Shown here piece by piece: positions 56,786-64,000 of a stretch of DNA of 64,000 nucleotides (within the stretch, counting starts at the first letter, position 1; each line of letters opens with the position of its first letter). The stretch spans positions 97,075 to 161,074 of the forward strand of contig NZ_JAJOYX010000006.1 of NCBI RefSeq assembly GCF_022565915.1. Reading direction: 5' to 3'. The notes below the pieces were generated by a model. The model was not told the origin of the DNA. It worked only from the letters and a program-made list of their open reading frames with translations, and made no database searches. Source of the DNA: Nesterenkonia sp. LB17. GTDB lineage: Bacteria > Actinomycetota > Actinomycetes > Actinomycetales > Micrococcaceae. The position numbers and the translations under genes are program-made.

Positions 56786-57571
56786 ATGACCCAGGCCGCT
56801 TCGAGGCGGCGCAGAGCCGTCCCGGCCGTCCTGGCCGGGGCGGCTCTGCTTGCGCTCACCGGATGCGCCGAGCCTCGGCAGGCCCCGGTCCTGGAGTACC
56901 CCAGCGCCCCCGCTCAGCGGCTCCCAGAAGCGGCCGCGCCCGCCGAGGCCCCCGCGCCCGGGCAGCCATGGGCCCCCATCGCCGGGCTCGCCGACGAGCA
57001 GTGGCTCGAGGCGGTGGCGGACCGCACCGGCATCCCGCAGCGCGCCCTCGCCGCCTACACCGGAGCGGCGCTGCTGGTCGAGCAGACCCGACCCGAATGC
57101 GGACTGGGCTGGAACACCCTGGCCGGCATCGGGCAGGTCGAATCCCAGCACGGCACCTACGCGGACGCCCAGGTTCAGCCAGACGGTCAGGTCGCCCCCG
57201 CCATCATCGGCATCCCGCTGGACGGGTCCCCGGGCCTGGCCGAGATCCCCGACACCGACGGCGGCGCACTGGACGGGGACACCGAGTGGGACCGGGCGGT
57301 GGGGCCGATGCAGTTCATCCCGGCCACCTGGGAGCTCTACGCCCAGGACGGCTCACGCAGCGGAGCCTCAGATCCGCATCAGTTCGACGACGCCGCGCTC
57401 ACCGCCGCCGTCTACCTGTGCGAGAGCGGGGAAGACCTGACCAGTGACGAGGGCTGGGTGGACGCCGTCGTCGCCTATAACCAGTCGATGGAGTACGTCA
57501 ACGACGTCGCCGCCCACGCCCAGGACTACGTCAGCCCTGACGGGCCTTCAGCCGCGGATTCTTCTTATTGA
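56786..57571 (+). CDS. Lytic transglycosylase-type lipoprotein
   Basis: 261 aa. Signal and lipobox LLALTGC (Cys about residue 27), a Pro/Ala-rich linker, then a lytic-transglycosylase core: catalytic Glu in [14 protein letters not shown], the [20 protein letters not shown] block and [14 protein letters not shown]. It cuts peptidoglycan glycan strands by forming 1,6-anhydro ends, acting outside the membrane. ATG 56786. Its last 41 bp overlap the 3' end of the opposite-strand L36 gene. Confidence 0.88.
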   Translation: MTQAASRRRRAVPAVLAGAALLALTGCAEPRQAPVLEYPSAPAQRLPEAAAPAEAPAPGQPWAPIAGLADEQWLEAVADRTGIPQRALAAYTGAALLVEQTRPECGLGWNTLAGIGQVESQHGTYADAQVQPDGQVAPAIIGIPLDGSPGLAEIPDTDGGALDGDTEWDRAVGPMQFIPATWELYAQDGSRSGASDPHQFDDAALTAAVYLCESGEDLTSDEGWVDAVVAYNQSMEYVNDVAAHAQDYVSPDGPSAADSSY

Positions 57572-57653
57572 TCACGTAGGTGCGCCCCCGGCGTCGCACC
57601 ACCTGTGATCCCGGCTTGTTCTTCAATGCACGCAGTGAATTGCGGACCTTCAT
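57531..57653 (-). CDS. rpmJ: Ribosomal protein L36, zinc-independent paralog (YkgO-type)
   Basis: 40 aa on the reverse strand: starts [19 protein letters not shown] and ends [12 protein letters not shown]. The cysteines and histidine that bind zinc in the usual L36 are absent, as in the alternative C-minus L36 that replaces the zinc protein when zinc is scarce. ATG at 57651-57653 with a full AGGAGG ribosome site (GGAGGTCATA). Its 3' end overlaps the end of the lytic transglycosylase gene by 41 bp. Divergent from the COG0523 gene at 57714, so they share a 60-bp control region, in the style of a Zur regulon. Confidence 0.92.
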   Translation of the reverse strand: MKVRNSLRALKNKPGSQVVRRRGRTYVINKKNPRLKARQG

Positions 57654-57666
57654 TATGACCTCCTAG

Positions 57667-57699
57667 TGAGAATGAGTAGCATTAGCGTTAACAATACTC
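57667..57699. promoter_or_regulatory. Candidate Zur-type operator region
   Basis: The 60-bp region between rpmJ and the COG0523 gene has an AT-rich island. TGAGAATGAGTAGCATTA (57667-57684) resembles the Fur/Zur-type consensus (15 of 18 positions to TAATGATAATCATTATCA on the reverse strand). A looser 26-bp imperfect palindrome with arms GAGTA and TACTC covers 57674-57699. Assignment to Zur is inference from gene content. Confidence 0.45.
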
Positions 57700-57713
57700 G
57701 AAGGGAGTCGGCG

Positions 57714-58808
57714 ATGACGATGTCAGGCGAGGTGCCAGCTGTGCAGGTGGTCGCGGTGATGGGGGCCTGCGGTCCTGAGCGGAAGGACTTCGCCGCAGCA
57801 CTGGCCCAGCGGCGCGGCGCCGTGCTGCTGCAGGCTGATCGCCTCGCGACGGATGAGACGGCGCTGGATTCTGCGCTGCGGCTGCTGCGGCTCGTGCCCG
57901 ACAGGCCCGAGCTGGTGGTCGAGTATCCACTGGCCAGCGCCATCACCGAGGTCATCGGCTCGCTGACGGCGTCAGACGGGCTGAGCGGTCTGGACCGTGA
58001 CCACGGGCCGCAGCCCCAGCTCACCGAGGTCATCTGTGTCGTGGATGCCGCTCACCTGCTCGACGACCTCGCATCCGATGACTACGTGGTGCTCGAGGCT
58101 GACCAGCACGGGAGGCACCCGGGGGAGCTGGCCTACGTCTGCCGCGCCGAAGTCATCGTCAAGCAGATCGAATATGCCTCCACGGTCATGATGGTGAACT
58201 GGCGCCTGATCGACCCGGGTGAGCTGGCCATTCTGGTGGCGCTGGTGGCCCACCTGAGTCCGCACGCGCAGGTGCGGTTCAGCGGAGATCCTGGGGCTCG
58301 GACTCTGCGTTCGAAGGTGCCCGGCTATTCGGGGGAGGAGTCCCGTGCCGGTTGGACCTGCCTCTTGAACGGCGACTTCCAGCCACGCCATCGGCACGCC
58401 CGCGTCTCGGCCTTCCGCTATGAACAGCTCCGCCCCTTCCACCCCGGCCGCCTCAAACAGCTGTTGGATCTACGCGTCGAGGTCGAGGAGTTCGGCCGCG
58501 TGATCCGCTCCGCAGGATTCGCCCGGCTCGCCACCCGAGGCCACATCACCGCGCAGTGGGAGCACATCGGGCAGATCATCTCGCTGGCTCCGCTGGCCTT
58601 CGATCATCAGCTCGAGGACCCCGAGGAGATGCTCGCCTTCGGTCAGGACATCGCCTTCATCGGGATGGACCTCGACGCCGAAGGACTCACAGCGGCCTTG
58701 GACGAGGCCACGCTCACCGATGTCGAGCTCACCGACGGTCCGCAGCTCTGGCGCACCTTCAGCGACCCCTTCCCGGTCTGGGAGTCGGTCACCGAGGCCG
58801 AAGACTGA
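57714..58808 (+). CDS. COG0523 (CobW-like) family protein with degenerate P-loop
   Basis: 364 aa. The C-terminal CobW domain is recognisable (FRYEQLRPFHPGRLKQLLD, then ITAQWEHIGQIISLAPL), and the middle has VICVVDAAHLLDDL and KQIEYASTVMMVNW, the G-domain positions for Asp and switch segments. The P-loop, however, reads VVAVMGACGPERKD rather than GxxGxGKT, and the CxCC metal motif is missing, so GTP and zinc binding are doubtful. Start is ATG 57714 after AAGGGAG; the frame is open upstream to 57666. Divergent from the zinc-free L36 gene, suggesting a zinc-limitation role. It may be a chaperone scaffold rather than a GTPase. Confidence 0.8.
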   Translation: MTMSGEVPAVQVVAVMGACGPERKDFAAALAQRRGAVLLQADRLATDETALDSALRLLRLVPDRPELVVEYPLASAITEVIGSLTASDGLSGLDRDHGPQPQLTEVICVVDAAHLLDDLASDDYVVLEADQHGRHPGELAYVCRAEVIVKQIEYASTVMMVNWRLIDPGELAILVALVAHLSPHAQVRFSGDPGARTLRSKVPGYSGEESRAGWTCLLNGDFQPRHRHARVSAFRYEQLRPFHPGRLKQLLDLRVEVEEFGRVIRSAGFARLATRGHITAQWEHIGQIISLAPLAFDHQLEDPEEMLAFGQDIAFIGMDLDAEGLTAALDEATLTDVELTDGPQLWRTFSDPFPVWESVTEAED

Positions 58809-58849
58809 GCCGAGCACCGGCCCGGGACCAGGTCTGCCATCATGGGCAG

Positions 58850-59512
58850 ATGGACTCTGCGCGACTGAACGCCCTCTTCGACGCCCACGCCACCGAGCTG
58901 GCTCCGGCGCTGCTGGGCTGTGAGCTCACCGTGCTGACGGAGGGCGGGTCCGTGCGGGTGCGGCTGACGGAGGTCGAGGCCTACGGGGACCAGGGCGAGG
59001 ATCCTGGCGCGCACAGCTACAACGGCAAGACCGCTCGCAATGCGGCGCTCTTCGGACCTCCCCGGCACACCTACGTCTACCTCAACTACGGGATCCACCG
59101 CTGCCTGAACTTCGCCTGCGCCGACGAGGGCACCGCGGGAGGCGTGCTGCTGCGCGCCGGCGAGGTCCTTGCCGGCCGTGAGCTGGCGATCGAGCGCCGC
59201 GGCGGCCGCGACACCGGAGCGAAGCTGCTCTCAGGGCCCGGCCGGCTGGGCCAGGGACTGGGCATCACCCTGCCGATGGACGCGCTGCCCGTGCACCTGA
59301 GGAACTCCGCCGCCAGCGCTGACCCCGCACGGTTCACCCTGACCCCGCCCGCCGAGCCGGTGAACCCCGAGCAGATCCGCAGCGGCGCGCGCGTCGGAGT
59401 CTCCGGGGCCGGCGGCAGCATCGGCTATCCCTGGCGCTACTGGCTCGACGCCGACCCCACGGTCTCGGCCTACCGCCCCGGACGCAATGTTCCTGCGGAG
59501 GTCAGCCCCTGA
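58850..59512 (+). CDS. mpg: 3-methyladenine DNA glycosylase (AAG/MPG family)
   Basis: 220 aa. Family blocks: LLGCELTVL, LTEVEAYGDQGEDPGAHSYNG (catalytic Glu), RNAALFGPPRHTYVYLNYGIHRCLNF (Tyr/His DNA-intercalation region) and KLLSGPGRLGQGLGI. Removes alkylated adenines and hypoxanthine. ATG 58850; it starts 42 bp after the COG0523 gene. Confidence 0.95.
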   Translation: MDSARLNALFDAHATELAPALLGCELTVLTEGGSVRVRLTEVEAYGDQGEDPGAHSYNGKTARNAALFGPPRHTYVYLNYGIHRCLNFACADEGTAGGVLLRAGEVLAGRELAIERRGGRDTGAKLLSGPGRLGQGLGITLPMDALPVHLRNSAASADPARFTLTPPAEPVNPEQIRSGARVGVSGAGGSIGYPWRYWLDADPTVSAYRPGRNVPAEVSP

Positions 59513-59600
59513 CCCGGCTGGAATCTCGACAGATTCGGTTCAGCGGAATAGAGGTATGCTTGGTGGTCAGCAAATTCGCGACGGAGAGCTGCGCTGCTTG

Positions 59601-61901
59601 ATGAGTGATTCACAGTCCTCGGCCACGGCCGAGATCATGCCTGAAGACGACGACGTTCCGGTGCCCGGCCTCGAAGCCGGAGTGGAGGAGGAGCGCGAGT
59701 ACGTCGGCGTGCTCTACTCCCGGCTCGATGAGCTCCGCGCGGAGAAAGAGGTCCAGCTCGCCAAGGTGCGCCGGGTCGGCTCCAGCGGCACCATGCAGAA
59801 CGCCTCCGAGCGCGACGCCTTCGCCGCGATGTACGAGGACCGGCTCGCGCAGCTCAATGCGGTCGACGATCGGCTGGTCTTCGGCCGCCTCGATCACGAC
59901 TCGGGAGAGTGCCGCTATATCGGGCGCATCGGACTGACCTCCGCGAGTCACCAGCGGCTGATGCTGGACTGGCGCGCCCCCGAGGCCGGCGTCTTCTACC
60001 AGGCGACCGCCTTCGAACGCCAAGGCGTGCGCCGTCGTCGACATCTGATGCTCAAGCGCCGTGAGGTGCACGGGGTGGAGGACGACATCCTCGACGCGAC
60101 CATGTTGGAGGAGGCCAGCCACAACCATGGCGACGGCGCCCTGCTGGCCGCGCTGACCGCACGACGCACCGGGCAGATGGGCGACATCGTCGCGACCATC
60201 CAGTCCGAGCAGGACCGCATCATCCGCGCCGAGCTGCCCGGCGTCATGGTGGTCCAGGGCGGACCCGGCACCGGCAAGACCGCCGTGGCGCTGCACCGTG
60301 CGGCCTACCTGCTCTACAGCCACCGCGACCGGCTGAAGTCCGCCGGCGTGCTGATCGTGGGCCCGAACTCCACCTTCATGTCCTATATCGACCGGGTGCT
60401 GCCCTCCCTGGGTGAGACCGGTGTGGTGCTGTCCTCCCTCTCAGAGCTCTTCCCCGGGGTGCGCGGCACCGAGGAGAGGGACTCGCGGGTCGAAGAGATC
60501 AAGGGACGCCTGGACTGGGTCCAGATCATCGACGCCGCCGTCACCCACCGCCAGCGCACCCTCCCGGATGTCCGCGACGTCACCGTCGACGGCACCCGCG
60601 TCGGGGTCACCCCGAAGATGGTCAATCGGGCCCTCGAGCGGGCCCGCGCCACCGGCAAGCCTTATAACGAGGCGCGCACCACCTTCGTCAAGGTTCTGGT
60701 CAAGGAGATCGCCGAGAAGCTCGAACGAATCATCGAGAAGCGCTCCGAGGGCAACGACGCCGACCGGTCCTACCTGCTCGAAGACGTCCGCAGCGCTCGC
60801 GACGTCCGGGTGCTGCTGAACCTGTGCTGGATGCCGCGCAGCCCGCAGGGACTGCTCGAAGATCTCTACGCCAAGCCGAAGTACCTGGCCGACGTCGCGC
60901 CCGAGCTCACCGCTGCGGAGCGGGACCTGCTGCAGCGCCAGCCCGGCAGCCCGTTCACGAGCGCAGATGTTCCGCTGCTGGATGAGGCCGCAGAGCTGCT
61001 GGGCACCCTGGATGAATCGGCCGGGCGCGAGGCCGCACGACAGAAGGCCGCTGCGGCCCGCTCGTTGGACAACGCCCAGCGCGCAGTGGAGAACGCCACC
61101 CCGCAGCTCGAGGAGATGGGCATCGAAGGGTTCCTCGACGCCCAGGCAGTGGTGGACATGAACGCCGAGTCCGGCCCCCGGCTGACCGCGGCCGAACGCG
61201 CCCAGGTGGACCGCAGCTGGACCTACGGCCACGTGGTGGTCGATGAGGCGCAGGAGCTCTCGCCGATGCAGTGGCACGTGCTGATGCGCCGCTGCCCGCT
61301 GAAGTCCTTCACCATCGTCGGTGACATCGCCCAGGGCTCCTCGCCGTCGGCCGCGTCGAGCTGGCAGGAGGCCATGGCGCCCTTCGTGGGCAAGCGGATG
61401 CGCGTGGAGGAGCTCACGGTCAACTACCGCACACCCGGCACCATCGTGGAACTCGCCGAGCGGGTCGCCCAGGCCAATGGGCTCCAGACCACCTCGCTGC
61501 GCACCGTGCGCGAAGGGGACTACCCGCCGGTGATCGAGAAGGTCCAGGCCGATCAGCTCATCACCGCCGCCACCGCCGCGGTGCGCGCAGAACATGAGCG
61601 AGTGGGGGAGGGGCTCGTCGCGGCGATCGTGCCGCAGCGGCTGCTCGCCGCCGCCCGCCGCGCACTGGTGACCGAGTTCGGTCCACGCGTGGGTAGGGGT
61701 GCCGGTTCATTGACCGAGGACATCCTGGCGCTCTCCGCCGACGAGGCCAAGGGCCTGGAGTTCGACGCCGTGGTGCTGATCGAGCCGGCAGAGATCCTTG
61801 AGGAGACCGCCGGACGGGTGGGCAGCCTCTACGTCGCCCTCACCCGACCCACCCATGCGCTGCACGTCCTGGCCGCCCGGGAACTCCCGGCCGGGTTCTG
61901 A
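59601..61901 (+). CDS. helD: HelD-type RNA polymerase recycling ATPase (superfamily I helicase-like)
   Basis: 766 aa. N-terminal coiled coil (EEEREYVGVLYSRLDELRAEKEVQLAKVRRV) that in HelD enters the polymerase secondary channel, then a split UvrD-like ATPase: Walker A GGPGTGKT at 220-227, VVVDEAQELSPMQWHVLMRR (Walker B), VGDIAQGSS, TVNYRTPGTIVELAERV and SADEAKGLEFDAVVLIEPA, SLYVALTRPTHAL. It should strip stalled RNA polymerase from DNA; some relatives (HelR) protect from rifampicin. Start ATG 59601 (TTG 59598 possible). Confidence 0.9.
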   Translation: MSDSQSSATAEIMPEDDDVPVPGLEAGVEEEREYVGVLYSRLDELRAEKEVQLAKVRRVGSSGTMQNASERDAFAAMYEDRLAQLNAVDDRLVFGRLDHDSGECRYIGRIGLTSASHQRLMLDWRAPEAGVFYQATAFERQGVRRRRHLMLKRREVHGVEDDILDATMLEEASHNHGDGALLAALTARRTGQMGDIVATIQSEQDRIIRAELPGVMVVQGGPGTGKTAVALHRAAYLLYSHRDRLKSAGVLIVGPNSTFMSYIDRVLPSLGETGVVLSSLSELFPGVRGTEERDSRVEEIKGRLDWVQIIDAAVTHRQRTLPDVRDVTVDGTRVGVTPKMVNRALERARATGKPYNEARTTFVKVLVKEIAEKLERIIEKRSEGNDADRSYLLEDVRSARDVRVLLNLCWMPRSPQGLLEDLYAKPKYLADVAPELTAAERDLLQRQPGSPFTSADVPLLDEAAELLGTLDESAGREAARQKAAAARSLDNAQRAVENATPQLEEMGIEGFLDAQAVVDMNAESGPRLTAAERAQVDRSWTYGHVVVDEAQELSPMQWHVLMRRCPLKSFTIVGDIAQGSSPSAASSWQEAMAPFVGKRMRVEELTVNYRTPGTIVELAERVAQANGLQTTSLRTVREGDYPPVIEKVQADQLITAATAAVRAEHERVGEGLVAAIVPQRLLAAARRALVTEFGPRVGRGAGSLTEDILALSADEAKGLEFDAVVLIEPAEILEETAGRVGSLYVALTRPTHALHVLAARELPAGF

Positions 61902-61957
61902 CCGATTCTGCCGCGTTCTGGCGGACCAGGCCCGAGATGATTGGTAACGTACCTGCT

Positions 61958-63283
61958 GTGACCCAGATGAGCCTCGAATCCACGAACCCGGCGCTGGCCG
62001 CTCAGCGCAACGACGACAGCTTCGAGTCGCTCTGGCAGGAGCTGAACTGGCGGGGACTCGTCCATGTCTCCACCGATGCAGACGCGCTGGAGCAGGCGCT
62101 CTCGGGTGAGCCCATCGTCTATTACTGCGGCTTCGACCCCACGGCGGCCTCCCTGCACCTGGGCCACCTGGTGCAGCTTCTGACCATGCGCCGCATCCAG
62201 CTGGCAGGGCACAAGCCGCTCGCGCTGGTGGGCGGTTCCACCGGTCTGATCGGAGATCCGAGGCCGTCGAGCGAACGCACGCTGAACACCCCCGAGGTCG
62301 TCTCCGGGTGGGTGGATTCCCTGCAGCAGCAGATCAAGCACTACATCTCCTTCGACGGGGAGAGTGCGGCCACCATGGTGAACAACCTGGACTGGACCGA
62401 AGGTGTGAGCGCGATCGAGTTCCTGCGTGACATCGGGAAGTACTTCCGTGTGGGCACGATGATCAAGAAGGACATCGTGGCCAAGCGGCTGAACTCCGAT
62501 GAGGGCATCTCCTACACCGAGTTCAGCTACCAGATCCTGCAGGGCTTCGACTACCTGCAGCTCTTCCGCCAGTACCACTGCACGTTGCAGTTCGGGGGCT
62601 CGGATCAGTGGGGCAATCTGACCTCCGGCACCGAGCTGGTCCGCCGCGCCGAAGGTGCCCAGGTGCACGCACTGGGCACACCTCTGATCACCAACTCCGA
62701 CGGCACCAAGTTCGGCAAGTCCGAGGGCAACGCCATCTGGCTCGAGCCGCAGCTGTGCTCGCCCTATGCCTTCTACCAGTTCTGGCTCAACCAGTCCGAC
62801 GCCGATGTGATCGACAGGCTCAAGGTCTTCACCTTCCGGACCCGGGAAGAGATCGCCGAGCTTGAGCGCTCGGTGCAGGATGCACCCTTCAAGCGAGAGG
62901 CCCAGCGAGCACTCGCCTGGGACGTGACCTCCCTGGTGCATGGCGAAGATGCCACAAGGAAGGTGATCGACGCTTCCGGTGCGATCTTCGGCAAGGGGGA
63001 GCTGACCCTGATCGATGAGCCCACCCTGCAGGCGGTGGCCTCCGAGCTTCCCCATGCACACGTGCCTGCCGGGGAAGCGACTGCAGTCCGACTGCTGGTG
63101 GACACCGGCCTGGTCAAGTCCAATGGAGAGGCACGTCGGGCGATCAGCGACGGCGGCGCCTACGTCAACAACGAGAAGATCACCGATGCCGATGCGCCGG
63201 TGGCCGACTCGATGTGGCTGCACGAGAAGTTCCTGCTGGTCCGGCGCGGCAAGAAGAACCTCGCGCTGGTCCATCGGGGATGA
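61958..63283 (+). CDS. tyrS: Tyrosyl-tRNA synthetase
   Basis: 441 aa from GTG 61958. Class I signatures: HLGH (residues 67-70, HIGH-type) and KFGKS (KMSKS-type), plus TGLIGDPRPSSERT and QILQGFDYLQLFRQY (tyrosine site). The S4-like RNA-binding domain is C-terminal (VRLLVDTGLVKSNGEARRAI, DSMWLHEKFLLVRRGKKN). An ATG at 61937 is in frame, but TAACGT at 61945-61950 is placed as a -10 box just 7 bp before GTG 61958, which suggests a leaderless mRNA. The rRNA leader begins after this gene. Confidence 0.95.
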   Translation: MTQMSLESTNPALAAQRNDDSFESLWQELNWRGLVHVSTDADALEQALSGEPIVYYCGFDPTAASLHLGHLVQLLTMRRIQLAGHKPLALVGGSTGLIGDPRPSSERTLNTPEVVSGWVDSLQQQIKHYISFDGESAATMVNNLDWTEGVSAIEFLRDIGKYFRVGTMIKKDIVAKRLNSDEGISYTEFSYQILQGFDYLQLFRQYHCTLQFGGSDQWGNLTSGTELVRRAEGAQVHALGTPLITNSDGTKFGKSEGNAIWLEPQLCSPYAFYQFWLNQSDADVIDRLKVFTFRTREEIAELERSVQDAPFKREAQRALAWDVTSLVHGEDATRKVIDASGAIFGKGELTLIDEPTLQAVASELPHAHVPAGEATAVRLLVDTGLVKSNGEARRAISDGGAYVNNEKITDADAPVADSMWLHEKFLLVRRGKKNLALVHRG

Positions 63284-63355
63284 GTCCGGGTTCGATGTGA
63301 AAACCGCCAGGTCACGGGGATCCAGGGGTGTGATGCAGGTCGCACTGGTTTTGGT

Positions 63356-63384
63356 TTGCGGACTCGGCGGGGCGTGTGTAAAGT
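63356..63384 (+). promoter_or_regulatory. rRNA promoter candidate P1
   Basis: TTGCGG (63356-63361), 17-bp spacer, TAAAGT (63379-63384). Confidence 0.5.
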
Positions 63385-63593
63385 TCTATCTCGTGCTCAA
63401 GGGGGCACGGCGGGAAGCTGAGGCGGACCGCGAAGATCCCCGGATTTGATAACCACATAGCTTCTCCCCACACAGGATCTGTTCCTTGTTGCGGTGCGCT
63501 GGCCCTCTGGGGTTGGTCATCGGCTCAAGCGAGGTGTTCCCGGGGGGTTCGAGACCACGGTTTGTGTGGTGTTCATGCAGAGTTGACCTCGAG

Positions 63594-63623
63594 TTGACGA
63601 AGACGAACACCGCGACGTAGAGT
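63594..63623 (+). promoter_or_regulatory. rRNA promoter candidate P2
   Basis: TTGACG (63594-63599), 18-bp spacer, TAGAGT (63618-63623). An extra GAGTTGAC copy stands just upstream. Confidence 0.65.
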
Positions 63624-63719
63624 TGAGAACCGCGCAGACGACGAGTTCGAGTCGATCGCAGCGAGTATTCGCTGGGAATGATTCATTCGAAGTCGGGTCA
63701 GGACGGCGGAAACGCTGAA

Positions 63720-63748
63720 TTGACGAAGCGGGAGCTTGTTGGTAAGCT
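63720..63748 (+). promoter_or_regulatory. rRNA promoter candidate P3
   Basis: TTGACG (63720-63725), 17-bp spacer, TAAGCT (63743-63748). Closest promoter to the boxA-like segment. Confidence 0.65.
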
Positions 63749-63805
63749 TACAAAGTTGCTTCGGAGCGATTCAGAGAAAAACTTCTGATGGTGCCGGTAG
63801 CGGTT

Positions 63806-63829
63806 GTTGTTTGAGAACTCAATAGTGTG
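63806..63829 (+). promoter_or_regulatory. rRNA leader boxA-like antitermination segment
   Basis: GTTGTTTGAGAACTC followed by AATAGTGTG is the segment seen just before 16S rRNA in Micrococcaceae and mycobacterial operons (recalled). It is thought to bind Nus factors for antitermination. It marks the start of the conserved leader. Confidence 0.75.
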
Positions 63830-63843
63830 CCAAGTTTGTTGAT

Positions 63844-63895
63844 ACCAAATTATTTATTTGGTTATAACAGCGACATTATCACCCCCGTGATAATG
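63844..63895 (+). ncRNA. Two hairpins in the 16S leader RNA
   Basis: Hairpin 1: ACCAAAT (63844-63850), 5-nt loop, ATTTGGT (63856-63862). Hairpin 2: CATTATCAC (63874-63882), CCCC loop, GTGATAATG (63887-63895). Both are perfect. They may be boxB- or RNase III-type processing structures. The 16S gene should begin shortly past position 64000. Confidence 0.6.
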
Positions 63896-64000
63896 ATCGC
63901 AAATTTAGCCAAGGATTCATTAACTGGTGTCCGTGGTTGATGATGGATGGATCGTGAGGGCCTTGTTTTTCTGGCAGGGTCTGGTCTGTTTGTTGTTGAT

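Larger units (their letters stand above)
63284..63805. other. Upstream part of the rRNA leader, with promoters
   Basis: No protein-coding frame is supported. The region holds three promoter candidates (separate entries) and A/T-richer DNA than the flanks, as expected in front of rRNA genes. Confidence 0.7.

Overview
The window is about 64 kb of high-GC, densely packed chromosome from an actinobacterium. Four things point to the Micrococcales, most likely a Micrococcaceae member such as Nesterenkonia or Arthrobacter (inferred, not tested): acidic protein composition, frequent ATGA/GTGA overlaps between genes, likely leaderless starts (argC, tyrS, a Tat protein), and tyrS lying directly upstream of an rRNA operon leader. 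No tRNA, intact rRNA gene, CRISPR array or intact transposon was seen. The 16S gene itself should begin just past the right edge.

Layout: 1-2.4 kb holds the 5' end of a histidine phosphatase and a membrane protein/GNAT/TetR operon with a palindromic operator. 2.8-4.3 kb holds a heliorhodopsin and an unrecognised partner gene. 4.3-9.4 kb is a minus-strand run (alpha/beta hydrolase, SRPBCC protein, alanine-dehydrogenase-like enzyme, ArfB, GT1, DUF2071). 9.6-14.4 kb is a plus-strand run (GT2, EEP-family phosphatase, FAD oxidoreductase, and a photolyase of the Fe-S bacterial class that lacks the Fe-S cysteines). 14.4-22.3 kb is mixed: an HNH-associated-repeat protein, a possibly frameshifted Tat protein with an amidase, a GCS2-type ligase, an aldo/keto reductase, a quinone oxidoreductase and a large catalase.

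22.3-30.0 kb is a complete-looking glycine betaine catabolic island: Rieske oxygenase, ferredoxin reductase, Rieske ferredoxin, IclR regulator, dimethylglycine oxidase and monomeric sarcosine oxidase. The betaine would be stripped of its methyl groups stepwise to glycine. Two copies of one inverted repeat (TGTTGC-N7-GCAACA) sit in front of the two catabolic transcription units and are the likely IclR operators. 31-41 kb holds YitT, SRPBCC and Nudix genes, a minus-strand envelope-type operon (CDP-alcohol phosphotransferase, GT4, methyltransferase, flippase-like protein), a divergent ROK regulator/GH13 glucosidase pair with strong palindromes, and a lipoprotein.

41-64 kb is core metabolism: pheST, nagA, a quinone oxidoreductase, the arginine genes argCJBDFR and argGH (shared CATAATTATT boxes before argC and argG), an ankyrin protein, a lytic transglycosylase, a likely zinc-starvation pair (cysteine-free L36 divergent from a COG0523 protein with a degraded P-loop), a 3-methyladenine glycosylase, a HelD-type RNA polymerase recycling ATPase and tyrS. 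It ends in an rRNA leader with three candidate promoters, a boxA-like antitermination segment and two hairpins.
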